Part shown: piece after piece, positions 36,558-50,724 of the stretch | How positions within the stretch are numbered: position 1 is the first letter of the stretch | Layout of the letters: each line of letters starts with the position of its first letter | Assembly: GCA_038501625.1 (NCBI GenBank) | Contig: JAZAYU010000127.1 | Span: 248,001-312,000, forward strand | Direction of reading: 5' to 3' | Length of the DNA: 64,000 nt | DNA from: Corbicula japonica | Taxonomy: Eukaryota > Mollusca > Bivalvia > Venerida > Cyrenidae | Position numbers and translations under genes: made by a program | The notes under the pieces: model-generated | Database searches by the model: none | What the model was told of the DNA's origin: nothing | Seen by the model: only the letters and a program-made list of their open reading frames with translations

Positions 36558-36774
36558 TTGTTCAATCCCGTAGGGGTGAAGGACAACTTTCACTGGTAAG
36601 AAAAAATAATAGCAAAACTCTTGTTTGATTGAAAATGGGTATTTATTTAAAAAATACCATAAAAGGATAAATAAAAAATCATTATTTTTTTCTTATCTGG
36701 GCGGCAAGAAACGCCACAAGGGAAAACCGCTCCCGCCCAGATGAAAGGTGTGGTGTGAAAAGGGGATTGAACAA
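36558..36774. mobile_element. 217-bp MITE-like element, H-I spacer
   Basis: Counterpart of 15,310-15,526 with the same length and the same 12-bp ends TTGTTCAATCCC and GGGATTGAACAA. It has at least one private change (GTAGGGGTGAAGG). Confidence 0.65.
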
Positions 36775-38244
36775 GTTGAATTGTAAATCGTACAATGTAA
36801 ATAATATTTATAGTTAATTAATGGGAAAATTCCCACTAATTCTACCGATGAAGAATCGGATCAAAGGCGTAAGCTCGCTATGCAGTTATTGTTTTCTAAC
36901 GACCTTAAACGTGGTATGAAATTACACTTAATATTTTTTGTTAATTTATTCCGTATTTTAGTACAGGTGGAATCATTTATTCGTAACAAAACGAGATTCT
37001 TCGGTTTCTTTATTGCAGTTTAGAATTTAACCCGCTCATCAAATTGAATAACCTCGATAATAAGTGCAATACTTACAAAGGCAACAAAGTTATTATTTTT
37101 GGGGAACATGTAGGCATTCCTGCCTAATATTGTTGTTATTTTTGTTATTGTTGTAAACAGAAAATCAATCATGTCGCAATATTTTGGTTTGGATGATTAA
37201 AAAGCTAACAATAATGACCTTCGGAAGCAATATCTTAATAAAACATGTAACTTTACTAAGATAGTTATTTCTTCCGATTGGAAAGATATTGATGGTTTTA
37301 AGTACTTTGTCAGTGGTTTTGCCCTAAACTGAAGCACACATGCATTGCTTTCCTTTTTGAAATTATAAAGTTGAAATACTTAAGTTTAACTAATGTTTAT
37401 TAGATATGAGTGATAATGAAGAATTCAGCGCACAGAAAATGTTGTTACTTGCTTACATTCTGAGATCACTGTAAGTTACGAATGGCTCTAAAACGTCTAA
37501 GAAGACCTTTAATATCCTATAACAACAATTAATTTGTTATGGAATATTTAAGATCATAAAATGCTGCTGTAACGACATATAACAAAACAAATATCTGAAA
37601 TACTGGCGTCGTTAACACGGAATACGCCATTTTTTTTCTGTATCAGACAGCTTAATCCCAGTAAATCAGTTCAATGCCATGATATAATTCGAGGTGGCTA
37701 TGGTTTCTTGAGAAATAACGACTGTCGACGATTTAATAAGATTAATTTAACATGAAATAAGAAAAGAGGTAAAACACTGGCGACAGCAGAAAACAACACA
37801 TCAATTCGTCGTAGATAACATACAGATTTTTTGCGTGCAAAATTTAGATAGACTTTCAGTTTGTCATTTGGTGAACTATGTGGAACCGGTTTTGTGTCCA
37901 TGCTTTCACAAAACCGTTCGTAAATTAAAAGGATTTTTTCGTACCTGTCTTAACCATTGATTGCAAGTGTCGAAATGGCCGAAATCGTTATTAAGATACA
38001 ATAATTTATTTGCATATAACATACATAGCAAATAAACAGATATGCAATTATGTAATTTTGAAACGTGCAAACAATTGAACAAACATCAGTAAGTTTACAT
38101 GACACGTGTGAATAATAATTTAAGGGACTGGCACTGCTCTTTTCTACAAACCAATCATATAATTAAAATCTGTCAGTAAAACAATTAATGTTAAACCACG
38201 TGACACGACTCAATTCACTTGTAACATAGCATGGGCAAGATATG

Positions 38245-38304
38245 CTCTGTCAAAATGTCGATTACTGGTCAACGTAAACTGAGATACCCCAAAAAGTATA
38301 AAAT
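38245..38304 (+). promoter_or_regulatory. Promoter of copy I: conserved block and TATA box
   Basis: The block starts at 38,245; TATAAAAT at 38,297-38,304, spacing 52. Gamma arrangement of E-boxes (upstream CACGTGAC kept, downstream CACTTG). Confidence 0.72.
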
Positions 38305-38433
38305 AAAGTAAATATCCAAAGAAGTCAAAATTTGATTACGAGTAATCGAAGGAGCAACTTAAACAAGCAACATATTTAATCTGAAAACATTGGCTTGGAA
38401 AGATTTCCCTTGGTGAACGCTAAACAAAGCGAT

Positions 38434-40207
38434 ATGTACACAGATACGGACTTTGGATATGATTACGAAGGTTTGTTCCATTTCTATATTGAAAACAAAA
38501 ACCTCTAAACTATAACATGTTTCTTAATATTGAAAAAAAACAACACTTTGAAATTATCAGTTTACGAGGGAGATTTTTTGTAGAATTTTTTATTGAGTAA
38601 AAATCACCTTTCCTTTAATATGTGTGAACTTACGTCGCCGAGAAATAGAAAAGTAAACACAGTTTTAATGTTCAATTAAATTAATATTTACAGCGGTGGT
38701 GAACATTGCCGTGTTATTATAATTGTTATTAATCTTTTCAGATTATTCGTCCGGATATGACTCAACGGACATCTCCGACGCCGAATCCGTCACGTCCTGG
38801 GAATCACGTGACAGTCTACTGAGCACGGAACTGGAGAGTAGCAGCAATCTTCTTCCAGCAGACGATAACGCGGAAGTGATGAGCTTCCACAGCACGCATG
38901 CGCTGTCTGAACACTTGAAGGTGATCCTGGCAATGCCTGAGATGTGTGACGTCACATTCCTGGTAGGGCCAGGCGAAATTCCCGTTTATGGTGTGAGGGC
39001 AATAATGGGCACCAGAACTCGGTATGTCTTCTATTTGAGTGTTTATGTTCATTCAATTAAATTAAAATTACATTCATAGAGCCTTTATAATACAAATTGT
39101 TAACCGCACAATTTCGTGTTCGTTTCCTTTCGCACATATGATATTCGATATTAAGTTCCTTGTTGTTGTTAATGCATATCAGGTCAATTATATTGGATAC
39201 TCACGGTTAAGAGATAATAAAGTGTCTGTTTACTTTTATATTATATTAACTCATATGCGTAAATAAATTATTATTCAGGGTCTTGTACCAGCTGATACTA
39301 AAACACATGGCAATGCAAGCAGCAGACGACGAAAGAAACACCAAAAAGAGCAAGAAAACAAAGAAAACGAAATCAGTCGGCATAGGTCGGTCTTTTTCGC
39401 AGAGATTGGTGATTCCGGTAAAGGAGTACGACGCCGAGGTGTTCCAAATGTTGATACAGTTTGTTCATTGCGGAAGTGTGACCATCAGGGAAGATACGGT
39501 AGCCGGTGAGTATACAAATTACAACTGGCTTGATTTGTGTAATATTACTGGTCTGTTATTTTTAATATAGTATGATAAATCTAATATAATCATATATAAT
39601 AAAGATGAAGTATAGAAACATTTAATAACGGAAATCACACAAGAAAATAACATTCGCGAAAAATAAAATTGGTTGGTTACTTATTAAATTTAATTCTATT
39701 TTAGGTTTGTTTTGTGCCGCTTGCCACTTTGAATTGCCTGAGCTGTCGAAGGCATGTATGGACTTTGTTGAAAGATGTCTGAAAGCAGGTCGTGCCAAGG
39801 AGATTCTCTTATCTGCTCGCTGTTACAGTCATCACGAGGCAGTTAGCCATCTTTTTGATAAGGTAAGTTACATGTTGCCATGTCAGTAAATAAAATCTAC
39901 TTTACCATTGACAAACATTTGACCTCCGTCACCGGGGAATTCTAAATTGATTTTAAATGGAGACATTATTCGTTGTCATTTAATGTTGTTAATATGTTTT
40001 GCGTAGTTGCGTAGTTTTAATGAATTGTCGCATTACCATTGATTGTTAATATTTTCTTGACAAGGACTGGATTTTCCATAAATTTACATGACGTACATTA
40101 AGGACTTAATGCCGTCAGTTTTGCTTATAATTCGTTTTTATACCTTTCAGATTTATTCGATCCTGGACAGGCGCTATATCGCCAAACGGAAAGAAACCTC
40201 GGTCTGA
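38434..40207 (+). CDS. BTB/BACK-like protein, copy I (gamma), 252 aa
   Basis: Exons 38434-38470, 38742-39021, 39279-39505, 39705-39862 and 40151-40207 join in frame. As in E, the ancestral ATG is TTG and no other ATG lies between the TATA box and 38,434. The exon 2-3 junction reads GTRTR where all other copies have GTRSR. Exon 2 has AEVMSF for AEMMSF. The loop is KKSKKTKKTK, the tail KETSV. PolyA signal 40,363-40,368. It is the unit-2 partner of E, from which it differs at a handful of sites. Confidence 0.86.
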
Positions 40208-40368
40208 TCAAAAACAGATACTGACATTTGGATCTTCCAAAAACATATTCCAGGAAATTATACGGCTGGTACCAATGACTGCCTCAAGTGCTTGTTTTAT
40301 CATTACAAAGTTGTTACAGATTTGTTAAATTTCTTCTGTTAATTATTTATATGGGAATGTGCAATAAA

Positions 40369-42526
40369 ACATCCACAAGAAATGTGTTTATTGTTTATAT
40401 ATATCTGTACATTATTCAAAATCATTGTGGAAAACTTACTTTTTATCTGAAAAATTGCTCAATGTGAAGTTACCATACACCACTGACAGCTTGAAGCTTT
40501 ATACCCTTATAAGCAGTCATCTGCTCAAACATCTTATGTAAACTGCTGAACTGTCACTTAACCTCTTCTGGATCCGCGACTGCGTCAGTATAAACATAAC
40601 TATTATTCCAAACACTTGTGAATAAAGAATGCTATCCAATTATCAAACTATAATAAATCTTTCGTTACTCCGTCTTTCTATTTCTGTAAAAGAACAATCC
40701 TTCTGTTTGTTATAAAGAGGTTCTCGTTTTCTTAGTGTTGTGTGTTTGTGTTTGTAGCGTTATGCTACCGCAAGAAGAACACTAACAAAATGTAAGTGTG
40801 TTGGCCCAGGACTAAGACTGCGCACTGGAGAGCTTTGCTCGCCCAGTATATCTGAGTGTGGCGATTTCTTAAATACATATAACACTTTTTGTATGATTTC
40901 AAAATTTTGATAAATATTTTTTATGTCGTTTTAACCCTTAATGGCAGGTGATTTACGGTCAGAGAACTGTTTATTTTCTAACTGACTGGTCCATATAGTC
41001 CGTTTTAATAGATGAGAACTTTTTCTCTTCATCCGAGGGCCTCTTCTTTGCAGGGTTTACATGTCAGGAAAAGAAATGAAAGCAATTTCATCCCTATATC
41101 TTGTTTGTTCGAGCCTATGTCTTGTTTGATAGAAGTGGACTAGTGCCGGAACAGCGGATGTATATTCCCGCTGTGTAATATATATGCAGGCTCTCGTCAC
41201 ACCTTTTTGCTTCGATTTTTAATGATGTTAAATTCATTGTATGACATTGCTTATTATTGCGTCACTTGCAATGGCATGTAGACACGTATGGATCATATTG
41301 TCACGTAGTTCTACCGCTTACATTCTTAGATCTCCGTAAGTTGCGAATGGCTCTAAAACCGTCTGAGAAGATCTTTAATATCCTGTAACATAAAAACATT
41401 TCTTATGGAATATTTAAGATCATAAAATGCTGCTGTAACGACATATTACAAGACAAATCTGAAAAACTGGCGTCGTTAACATTATTTTCTGTATCAGACA
41501 GTTTAATCCGTGTAAAGCAGTTCAATTCCATTATATACTTCGTACTATGACGGCAGCTGAAAACACCTCATTAAACCGTCGTAGATAAAATACAGACCTC
41601 TTTAGTTAGATATAATTATACATTTTCACATGTGTTTCACCAAACATGTGTATGAGCTTTTATGTAGACTAGATGGGGGTCCCGCTTAGAGAATTTCCCT
41701 ATTTATATACGTAAGTCAGTTCTGTTTCGAAACGCAGGAGAACCCCGCTTAAAACCTACACAATATATTTTAACAACCCTCATACACACACTAATCAGAG
41801 CGTGTTTTTAAAGAACCGGATAGTGTAATGGCTGAAAACGTCAATATTGAGACAACACCTCCAAAACAAACCACTTTTCCAGTCCTTTTGGCAGTCTTAA
41901 TAGCGAGGTTTTACTATATTGTAATAAAAGATGAACAGAACATAACGAATTATATTAAGGTTATATTAAGGCTCAGAAGGTTCACAATTGATGCAATGCT
42001 TGTAAAATAATCAACAATATCCTTAAATATAATAATCAACAATAAATAACAACATAGATTAATTTTAAATGTGTGAGTGTCGGTTTGATTCTTATGCTGT
42101 TTTGCAGGAACAGATTTCTTTTCAAAGAGTGCAATTCAGATAAACTGTAAAATTCGATTAAATTTTGCAAAATCTGCAGCATAAATTTCTATTTTAAGCC
42201 TTATTTGTTTTCCGGTACTTTTTTGGCTATCTGCTCCATTGTAATACGTATCAGTGCATATCAAAAAAATTAAATGACAAATTTAGATGCTCACATATAA
42301 TTTGTTATTCGTAAAATGATCATAAATAATGATATAAGTTTGAAACGCTCAAACAATCGAACAAACAGCAGTAAGTTTACATGACACGTGTGAAAAATAA
42401 TCTAAGAAACTGTCACTGCTCTTTTCTATAAACCAATCATATAATTAAAATCTGTCAGTAAAACAATTAATGTTAAACCACGTGACACGACTCAATTCAC
42501 TTGTAACATATCATGGGCAAGATATA
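40369..42526. other. Spacer between copies I and J
   Basis: Shorter version of the E-F spacer: it lacks the segment with the antisense exon 3 fragment (the join is near 40,855) and the foldback insertion (empty site near 42,325). A 60-codon open frame at 41,828-42,010 (starting MAENVN) is broken in E-F, where TGG CTG reads as TGG CTT AAA and a stop follows, so it is not called a gene. Confidence 0.65.
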
Positions 42527-42586
42527 CTCTGTCAAAATGTCGATTACTGTTCAACGTAAACTGAGATACCCAGAAATGTATAAAAT
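42527..42586 (+). promoter_or_regulatory. Promoter of copy J: conserved block and TATA box
   Basis: The block starts at 42,527; TATAAAAT at 42,579-42,586, spacing 52. One change inside the block (ACTGTTCAAC for ACTGGTCAAC) is private to J. Confidence 0.72.
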
Positions 42587-42714
42587 AAAGTAAATATCCA
42601 AAGAAGTCAAAATTTGATAACGAGATATCGAAGGAGCAACTTAAACAAGCAACAGATTTAATCTGAAAAGATAGGAAGGAAAGACCTCCCATCGTGAACG
42701 CTAAACAAAACGAT

Positions 42715-44462
42715 ATGTACACAAATACGGACTTTGGATATGATTACGAAGGTTTGTTCCATTTCTATATTGAAAACAAAAACCTCTAAACTATAACATG
42801 TTTCTTAATATTGAAAAAACAACACTTTTAAATTATCAGTTTACGAGGGAGATTTTTTGTAGAATTTTTATTGAGTAAAAATCACCTTTCCTTTAATATG
42901 TGTGAACTTACGTCGCCGTGAAATAGAAAAGTAAACACAGTTTTAATGTTCAATTAAATTAATATTTACGGCGGTGGTAAACATTGCCGTGTTATTAATA
43001 TTGTTATTAACCTTTCAGATTATTCGTCCGGATATGACTCAACGGACATCTCCGACGCCGAATCCGTCACGTCCTGGGAATCACGTGACAGTCTACTCAG
43101 CACGGAACAGGAGAGTAGCAGCAATCTTCTTCCAGCAGACGATAAAGTGGAAATGATGAGCTTCCACAGCACGCATGCGCTGTCTGAACACTTGAAGGTG
43201 ATCCTGGCAATGCCTGAGATGTGTGACGTCACATTCCTGGTAGGGCAAGGCGAAATTCCCGTATATGGTGTGAGGGCAATAATGGGCACCAGAAGCCGGT
43301 ATGTCTTCTATTTGAGTGTTTATGTTCATTCAATTAAATTAAAATTACATTCGTAGAACCTTTATAATACAAATTGTTAACCGTACAATTTCGTGTTCGT
43401 TTCCTTTCGCACACATAAATATTCGATATTAAGTTCCTTGTTGTTGTTAATGCATATCAGGTCAATTATATTGGATAGTCATGGTTAAGAGATAATAAAG
43501 TGTCTGTTTACTTTTATATTATATTTACTCATATGCGTAAATAAATTATTATTCAGGGTCTTGTACCAGCTAATACTAAAGCACATGGCAATGCAAGCAG
43601 CAGACGACGAAAGAAATACCAGAAAGAGCAAGAAAACAAAGAAAATAAAATCACTCGGCATAGGTCGGTGTTTATCGCAGAGATTGGTGATTCCGGTAAA
43701 GGATTACGAAGCCGAGGTGTTCCAAATGTTGATACAGTTTGTTCTTTGCGGAAGTGTGACCATCAGGGAAGATACGGTAGCCGGTGAGTAATCAAATAAC
43801 AATTGGCTTTGTTTGTGTTATATTACTGGTTTCCACTTATATATAATAAATCAGATATACTCTATGAAATGATGAAGTATTGTAACATTTAGGAAACCAG
43901 ATTCATGAAAAATAAAATTGTTTGATTATTTATTAAGTTTATTTCTATTTTAGGTTTGTTTTGTGCCGCTTGCCACTTTGAATTGCCTGAGCTGTCGAAG
44001 GCATGTATGGACTTTGTTGAAAGATGTCTGAAAGCAGGTCGTGCCAAGGAGATTCTCTTATCTGCTCGCTGTTACAGTCATCACGAGGCAGTTAGCCATC
44101 TCTTTGATAAGGTAAGTTACATGTTGCCATGTCAGTAAATAAAATCTTGTTTACCAGTGACAAACATTTGAGCGGAGTCACCAGGGAAATGTGTTTTAAA
44201 TGGAGACATTAATCGTTGTCATTATATTTTGTTTATATGTTGCAAGCGTTATGCGTAGTTGTGTAGTAACAAGGAATGAACTCCTTTTTATAGATTGTTA
44301 ATATTTTCTTGGCATGGATTGGATTTCGCCTTAATTTACTTGACGTTCATTAAAAACTATAAGCCGCTGATCAGTTTTGCTTATAATTCCTTTTATACCT
44401 TTCAGATTTATTCCATCCTGGACAGGCGCTATATCGCCAAACGGAAAGAAACATCGGTCTGA
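42715..44462 (+). CDS. BTB/BACK-like protein, copy J (gamma), 252 aa
   Basis: Exons 42715-42751, 43019-43298, 43557-43783, 43954-44111 and 44406-44462 join in frame. The protein is the same as F except for GYDYE (F: GYYYE) at the end of exon 1 and KETSV (F: KETLV) at the C-terminus. The start is the downstream ATG, as in all gamma genes. PolyA signal 44,579-44,584. Introns are nearly identical to those of F. Confidence 0.87.
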
Positions 44463-44584
44463 CCATTGGGTGGTCCGAACAACATGTTCCAGGAAATTAT
44501 ACGGCTGCCTCAAGTGCTTTATTTATCATTACATAGTTGTTACAGTATATTTTGTTAATGAATTTTATAGGAATGTGCAATAAA

Positions 44585-47500
44585 ACATGTACAAGAACTG
44601 TGTTTATTAATTATATATCTGTGCATTATTTAAAACATTGTGGAAAACTACTTTTAATCTGAAAAATTGAGCAATTAATCGTGGAGTTGCCATACACATG
44701 CTCTGTATACCCTTATAAGAAGTTAACTGTATAAACTGCTAATGTAAACTACTTAATTGCTACTGGACCCCCTCTGCATCCGCAACTGGAACAGTATCAA
44801 CATAATTATTTTTCCAAAAACTTGTCGCGAAGAAGTTGTCGAATTGATTTATTGAACTATCATACATCTGCCTTTTCGTATTTGACGGGGAAAAAGAGCA
44901 GAACACTTTACATAGAAGGGTGTGTATTATATCTCAGCTAAGAAGAGGATGAAAATGTACAAACAACATGTACAAACAAGGACACATTTCCGATATATTT
45001 CTTTTGTTTTAGTGAAATATTTATTTCTTCATAATCAATCTTATTTTCAAGGTTATAACCGAAAACTGAAAAATTGTCTCAGATAACAGCAATCTGGTTT
45101 GTTAAAATTGAGCACAGTCTCACAAAATAGCTAACATAAAGCTTATGATCTGAGCCCAGTACCCGTTCTCAGTTTACCACAATAGGGAATGGAATTTTCT
45201 TCAATTGAACTATTCTCCTTTGGCATTGACTTATTTGCATAAAGTAATGAAAATTTAAATAAGTAACAAAAGGTTTCAGACATTCCAGATTTAGAATGCT
45301 AGACTATTCTGCTAAATCACAGTTAACTGCTGCTCTGCATGGTGACAATTGGGTGTGTACTTTAATTTTATCTGAACAAGACTGACTGTATATCAAGGTC
45401 GTCTGCCATCTCGTAGTTGATGGAGAAATGAGCAGAACACATTAAAATTGATAGGATGTGTGTGACATTAAAGGTTACAAGGGGACGACCATGTACTGTT
45501 AACTGTAAGCAAACGAGGACAAATTTCCAAGACATCGTTGTTGTTTTCAAGTGAAATGTTTATTTCAGCAAAACCAATAATGTTTTCAATGTTATCAAAC
45601 AGAAAATCGAGTTATGTCTCAGATTATAGCAATCTGATTTGGTAGAAATTGAGCACAGTCTCAGAAAATGGCTAATAGTAGGATTTGTAGTTGGTTCCCG
45701 TTCTCGGTTTACCACCATATGATGTAGGATTGGCTTTTCTGGAATTTTAACACACATTTCACATTAACTTGTTTGCATGAAATAATGAATTATGCTAAAT
45801 ACTGAATTTTCTTCAAAAGGAAATAATACGAAATAAAATTGATGTGGTTAGTTAGTGCCTTAAAAGTACAATAGTATTTATTGTCAGACAGACATTACAG
45901 AAATAGAATGCTAGACCACAATCAATTGATGCCCCGTAGTGTGATAATGGGCTTTTTTACTTTATTTTTTCTGAACAAGACTTATTGTAAGTCAAGGTCG
46001 TCTGCCTTCTCGTAGTTGATGGTGAAATGAGCGGAACACTTTAAATTGAAAAGGTGTGTGTGACATCTAAGGTTAGAAAGGGATGAACATGTACTGTTGA
46101 GCAAACGGGGATATTTTTTTCCTAGATATCGTTGTTGTTTTGCTGAAATATTTATTTCATAACCACTCCTCCATTGGATCTACCAGCGAGTTTTGTTTCA
46201 GCAATTTTAATTGATTTCTACAGTGTTTATTTACCATTTTTGCGAAATATTTAATCGAAATGCGATAAGTTAGTCATATCACATCTGTTAAAAATGCAAA
46301 TTATTTATTGTCTAAGTAAATGTTTTTGACATTAAAGATTTTCTTAAAAATGTGGTAGCAACAATGCCAAATAAATTTCACTGTCAGTAATATTCAGAAC
46401 CAATCAATAAATGTCAGTTACTTACCATGAAGTCGCAAACCATCTGCATTTTATTCTTTACTGCAGATTATACTGATATTTCGGAATATTTTATTACTCA
46501 TTGAAAACAAGAAACGTTATTGGTTACACTGCGTTGTATTTGTGTTACACACGTAATTCACAATGATATTTTTATCGTTTTATAGAAAAGTCGAAGAAAA
46601 GTTGTAAAATACATATAAACGTTTAACGTTGTAAATATTTTGATAGCTAAATTCATTACTTTTTTAGATTAAAACAAACTACACTTACACTTTAAGCTGT
46701 AAGCAATGTATTTTTATTTGTCGCTGGAAATATTTCTTCGTCCAAATTTGCGAGTTCTGTTTGTTGCTAAGCCTATTGACGAACAAATTGCACTTATCTA
46801 CCATTTATATACACATATTCTAACTTAATTGATTACACATGAAATCAATATTAACATTTTCCTAGAACAATCATAATATACATTATCGTCTGCTCAACTC
46901 ACTGCATGACGTCGTCTTCACATGGAGCGTATATACTTAGACTAAGTTATCATATAGTTCTATCGCCATTACTTTCTAGCCTTGGTGTTCACCACAAATT
47001 TTCCATCCAATCACTGAGCCAGAATTTCAAATATTCTACGCCTCTTATCATTTTTAAAAACCACACGCTTCAACAATTCATAATAAATTATTATGACGTC
47101 ATGTCTGATAGTTGTCAGTTAAAATTGTGGTGATCACTAAGTTATTGAGTGAAACCACTTCGCTACACTCCGTTCCCTTAATTGTTAAAACTTCACTTAA
47201 TGTCAGTATAAGTATAACTTATACGTATCAGACATTTCAATAATTTGCTAACAAAATGCACAATAATATGTCGTCTGCTCAACTGTTTTAACATCATCTT
47301 CCAATGTCGCTTATTTACCCGGAAAAATCGGTCAAGTAGTTCTACAGCCATTACTTTATAAACTTGTACGTTGCAGACATTTCACGCTGTGCTTCTGCGT
47401 TTGACATTTTTCTATTGCCGACAGTCTTATTTCCAATAAGGATATCCTAGACTTTCCTTATAAAAATGGAAAGGTCAGCTTCTAACTGAAAAATAGTTTT

Positions 47501-48226
47501 CGTTCAAAATTGAAAGCACTGTTTAAACATTCGAAGAGTGCATCTGTGACGTCAATACTCTTCCGGAACTACATGCATATCTCTAATGACTGTTGTATTT
47601 TGTAAAATTCACCGTGTTGTATCTATATTATACAATGCTGAAATAAGCCTGAAGATGTTCTGCTTTGTTCCATTTCTCAGTTGATTTATTTTAGAACTTA
47701 TCCTATACCTTGCCTCCCTAACTTTTTTTCACAGAAACGCTGATAATCAGCAATATCATTTCGATTTATTTTATTTGCAGAGATATATTTTATGATACTT
47801 ATGTTTAATTGTATTTTTTATTTTCGTTTGCATTTTATGAATATGTTCTTCATTTTCTTGTACTGGCTATTGTAGTATTTCAAACAAAATCTCGTATTTA
47901 CGGAATTTTCTTATTTTCATGACGAGCCTCGTTTTGAGTTAATTGTTAATTATCAAATATTTGTTAGAAATTGTGTTCTAAATTATGATTATGTAAAAAT
48001 GTCTTAAACAATGTAACCAGTGTTATTATTTTAAAGCGTACAAACAATTGCACAAACATCGATAACTTTATGGCACGTGTGAATAATATGCTATAGAACT
48101 GTCTGGTTGTCACTGATCTTTTCTATAAACCAATTATAATACTTAAAATCTGTGCACAGACCAATTAAAATAAAGATACGTGACACCTGACTCCAATCAC
48201 GTGAAACATAGCAAGGACAAGATTTA
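44585..48226. other. Spacer between copies J and K
   Basis: Nearly identical to F-G, with the same degenerate repeat units (about 44,870-46,410). Near 46,715 about 40 bases present in F-G are missing. No gene is supported. Confidence 0.65.
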
Positions 48227-48287
48227 CTCTGTCAAAATGTCGATTACTGGTCAACGTAAGCTCAGATGCCCAGACAAAATATAAAAT
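48227..48287 (+). promoter_or_regulatory. Promoter of copy K: conserved block and TATA box
   Basis: The block starts at 48,227; TATAAAAT at 48,280-48,287, spacing 53 as in the other beta genes. Confidence 0.75.
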
Positions 48288-48357
48288 AAGGTAAAAATCT
48301 AAGTAAGTCACAAATTTGACAACACATTCATAAAGAAGTAATAAAACTTACATAAAG

Positions 48358-50207
48358 ATGGAAAGACTTCCGTTGATGAACGCTGAGGCAGAAGATATGT
48401 ACGCAGATACGGCATTTAGTTATGATTATGAAGGTTAGTTGAACTTTTTTCTTCAAAACAAATATTCATCGAATATATATATTTCTTCAAAAAAGACACA
48501 ATACAAATTATTTTACGATATATGTTAATTGCTTAATATTTTCGTGTTTTTATATATATAAAAAAACCCATACGTTTACATATTTGTCAATTAACGAATA
48601 ATCGTCACGCCGAAACGAGAGACTTACCGTGTTATTATATCTTGCAGATTCTTCATCCGGATATGACTCTACAGAAATCTCTGACGCCGAATCCGTCACG
48701 TCCTGGGGATCACGCGACAGTCTACACAACACGGAACAGGAGAGTAGCAATAATCTTCTTCCAGCAGACGATAAAGCGGAAATGATGAGCTTTCGTAGCA
48801 TACATGCGCTGTCTGAACACTTGAAGCTGATCCTGGCAATGCCTGAGATGTGTGACGTCACATTCCTTGTAGGGCCACGTGAAGTTCCCGTACATGGTGT
48901 GAGGGCAATAATGGGCACCAGAAGTCGGTAGGTATACTATATGATTATGCAGTTTACGCACTAAACGTTCATTCTCACTTTATTCCTATTAGCAGCAGAA
49001 GTTCTAAAAGTAGTAACATCTAAAATTGAACTCCACTCGTACAAAATATATTTAATCCATTCATTTCTGTGATTTTGTTAAGACAGCAAAACTCTAATAG
49101 AAACACATTATTTATTAATTTGTTTCACGATACGATTCCGGTATTCATATTGTGAAATATGTTATCATTCAGGGTCTTGTACCAGCTGATATTGAAGCAT
49201 ATGACGATGCGAGCAGCAGACGACGAAAGAAACGCCGGAAAGAACAAGAACACAAAGAAAACCACGTCGGTCGGCATCGGTCGGACATTATCGCAGAGAC
49301 TAGTGATTCCGGTAAAGAAGTACGACGCCGAGGTGTTCCGAATGTTGATACAGTTTGTTCATTGTGGAAGCGTCACGATCACTGAAGCTACAGTAGCGGG
49401 TGAGTAGATGAATACACATGACAGCTTTTAAATAATATTGGCTTGGATAAGGTTGCGAAAAATGAATCCGCACCAAATAAATTGTGTATTTTTCCCACTT
49501 CCTTCACAAAGTGGGATGCATATAGAGTTGCACCAGTCTCAACGAACCCAAATTCTTGTGGAATCAACCCCTCATTAACTATCGGGAGGATTTCTTTCAA
49601 CTTGCACAGATGATAGGCAGGATGTGTAGATGATCATAAAGAAAAGATTTTTTTCTACAACCATTTTTACCCGAGTTGTTGTAGCATCAGCGTCCCACGC
49701 ACACATTCTATTTATTTTCTTGCAGTATGACGACCTGAACAATTCACTGTATATTTTCATATTCATGTTTTTATATTTTAGGTTTGTATTGTGCCGCGTG
49801 CCATTTTGAGTTGCCTGATCTGTCCAAGGCGTGTATTGACTTTGTGGAAAGATGTCTGAAAGCAGGTCGTGACAAGGAGATTCTCTTATCTGCTCGCTGT
49901 TACAGTCACCACAAGGCAGCTTCCCTCCTCTTTGATAAGGTATGTTACGCGTTTCTTTTCACAGAGGCTGACACGCACACACACAAAGCCACTGGCATTG
50001 ACAAACATCAGCGCTGGGTCATAGGACAATGTTAAGCTTGTTAACTCTGTAATTATTTTCTTTAAATATTTTGCTAACGTAATTTAATACTTAATTATGA
50101 TTGATAACAAATTCTTTCGTCATATGCTAACAATATTATTTCTTTTTCAGATTTATTCGATCCTGGACAAACGCTACATCGCCAAACTAGAAGAAACCTC
50201 TGTCTGA
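48358..50207 (+). CDS. BTB/BACK-like protein, copy K (beta), 265 aa
   Basis: Exons 48358-48433, 48648-48927, 49173-49399, 49782-49939 and 50151-50207 join in frame. Exon 2 has the full length of 280 bases, unlike B and G, each of which lost one codon at a different place. Private changes are SLHNT (Leu to His) and SIHAL (Thr to Ile) before the BTB core. Exons 3 and 4 match B (TEATVAG, GRDKEILLSARC), not G. The tail ends ETSV. PolyA signal 50,360-50,365. It opens the third, incomplete unit. Confidence 0.88.
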
Positions 50208-50724
50208 TCAAGTTACACGACATGTCTTCATTTCATTAACTAAATACAAGAATAAAGACTTATTCACATGTTCACATGTTTAAGAAAGTGCTACTTAATT
50301 TGTTACTTTGTTGTTACATTATTGTTAAGATGGTTTCATGTAAATGATTTGTAATATGCAATAAAAATATGCAAGAAATTTCCTCATAGTTTTACATTTA
50401 TTTCTACACTTAGTCTTATGCAAGTGAATGACAATAAAATTTTCATTTTAAGTTTTATCTTATTATACAAGTTGATCAACATGACGCCTTCGACGAACCA
50501 TGAGTGTTCATTTGATATTTGTACTAAAAGAGTGCATTCAAAAATGCAGAATTCTAATGCGAACAGTATTTCTGTTTGTTTTAATGTGTGTATACCATTA
50601 AAAACAATTTCCTCTCTTGATGCGTAGCTTAAAAAAACAACAACAAAATTATCCACTTGCAATTTATTTTCAAAATTTATTTTAATTGTTTGTTGTTGTT
50701 TTAATATAAATTGCGGTCTGTAAT

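Larger units (their letters stand above)
35147..38244. other. Spacer between copies H and I
   Basis: Collinear with D-E, with the same partial (36,065-36,221) and complete (36,558-36,774) TIR element. It lacks the 28-bp tandem duplication found after D and L. No gene is supported. Confidence 0.65.

Noticed and set aside
41828..42010. 60-codon reading frame starting MAENVN in the I-J spacer
   Set aside because: The nearly identical E-F spacer has a stop just after the corresponding start, and no promoter or splice context supports it.
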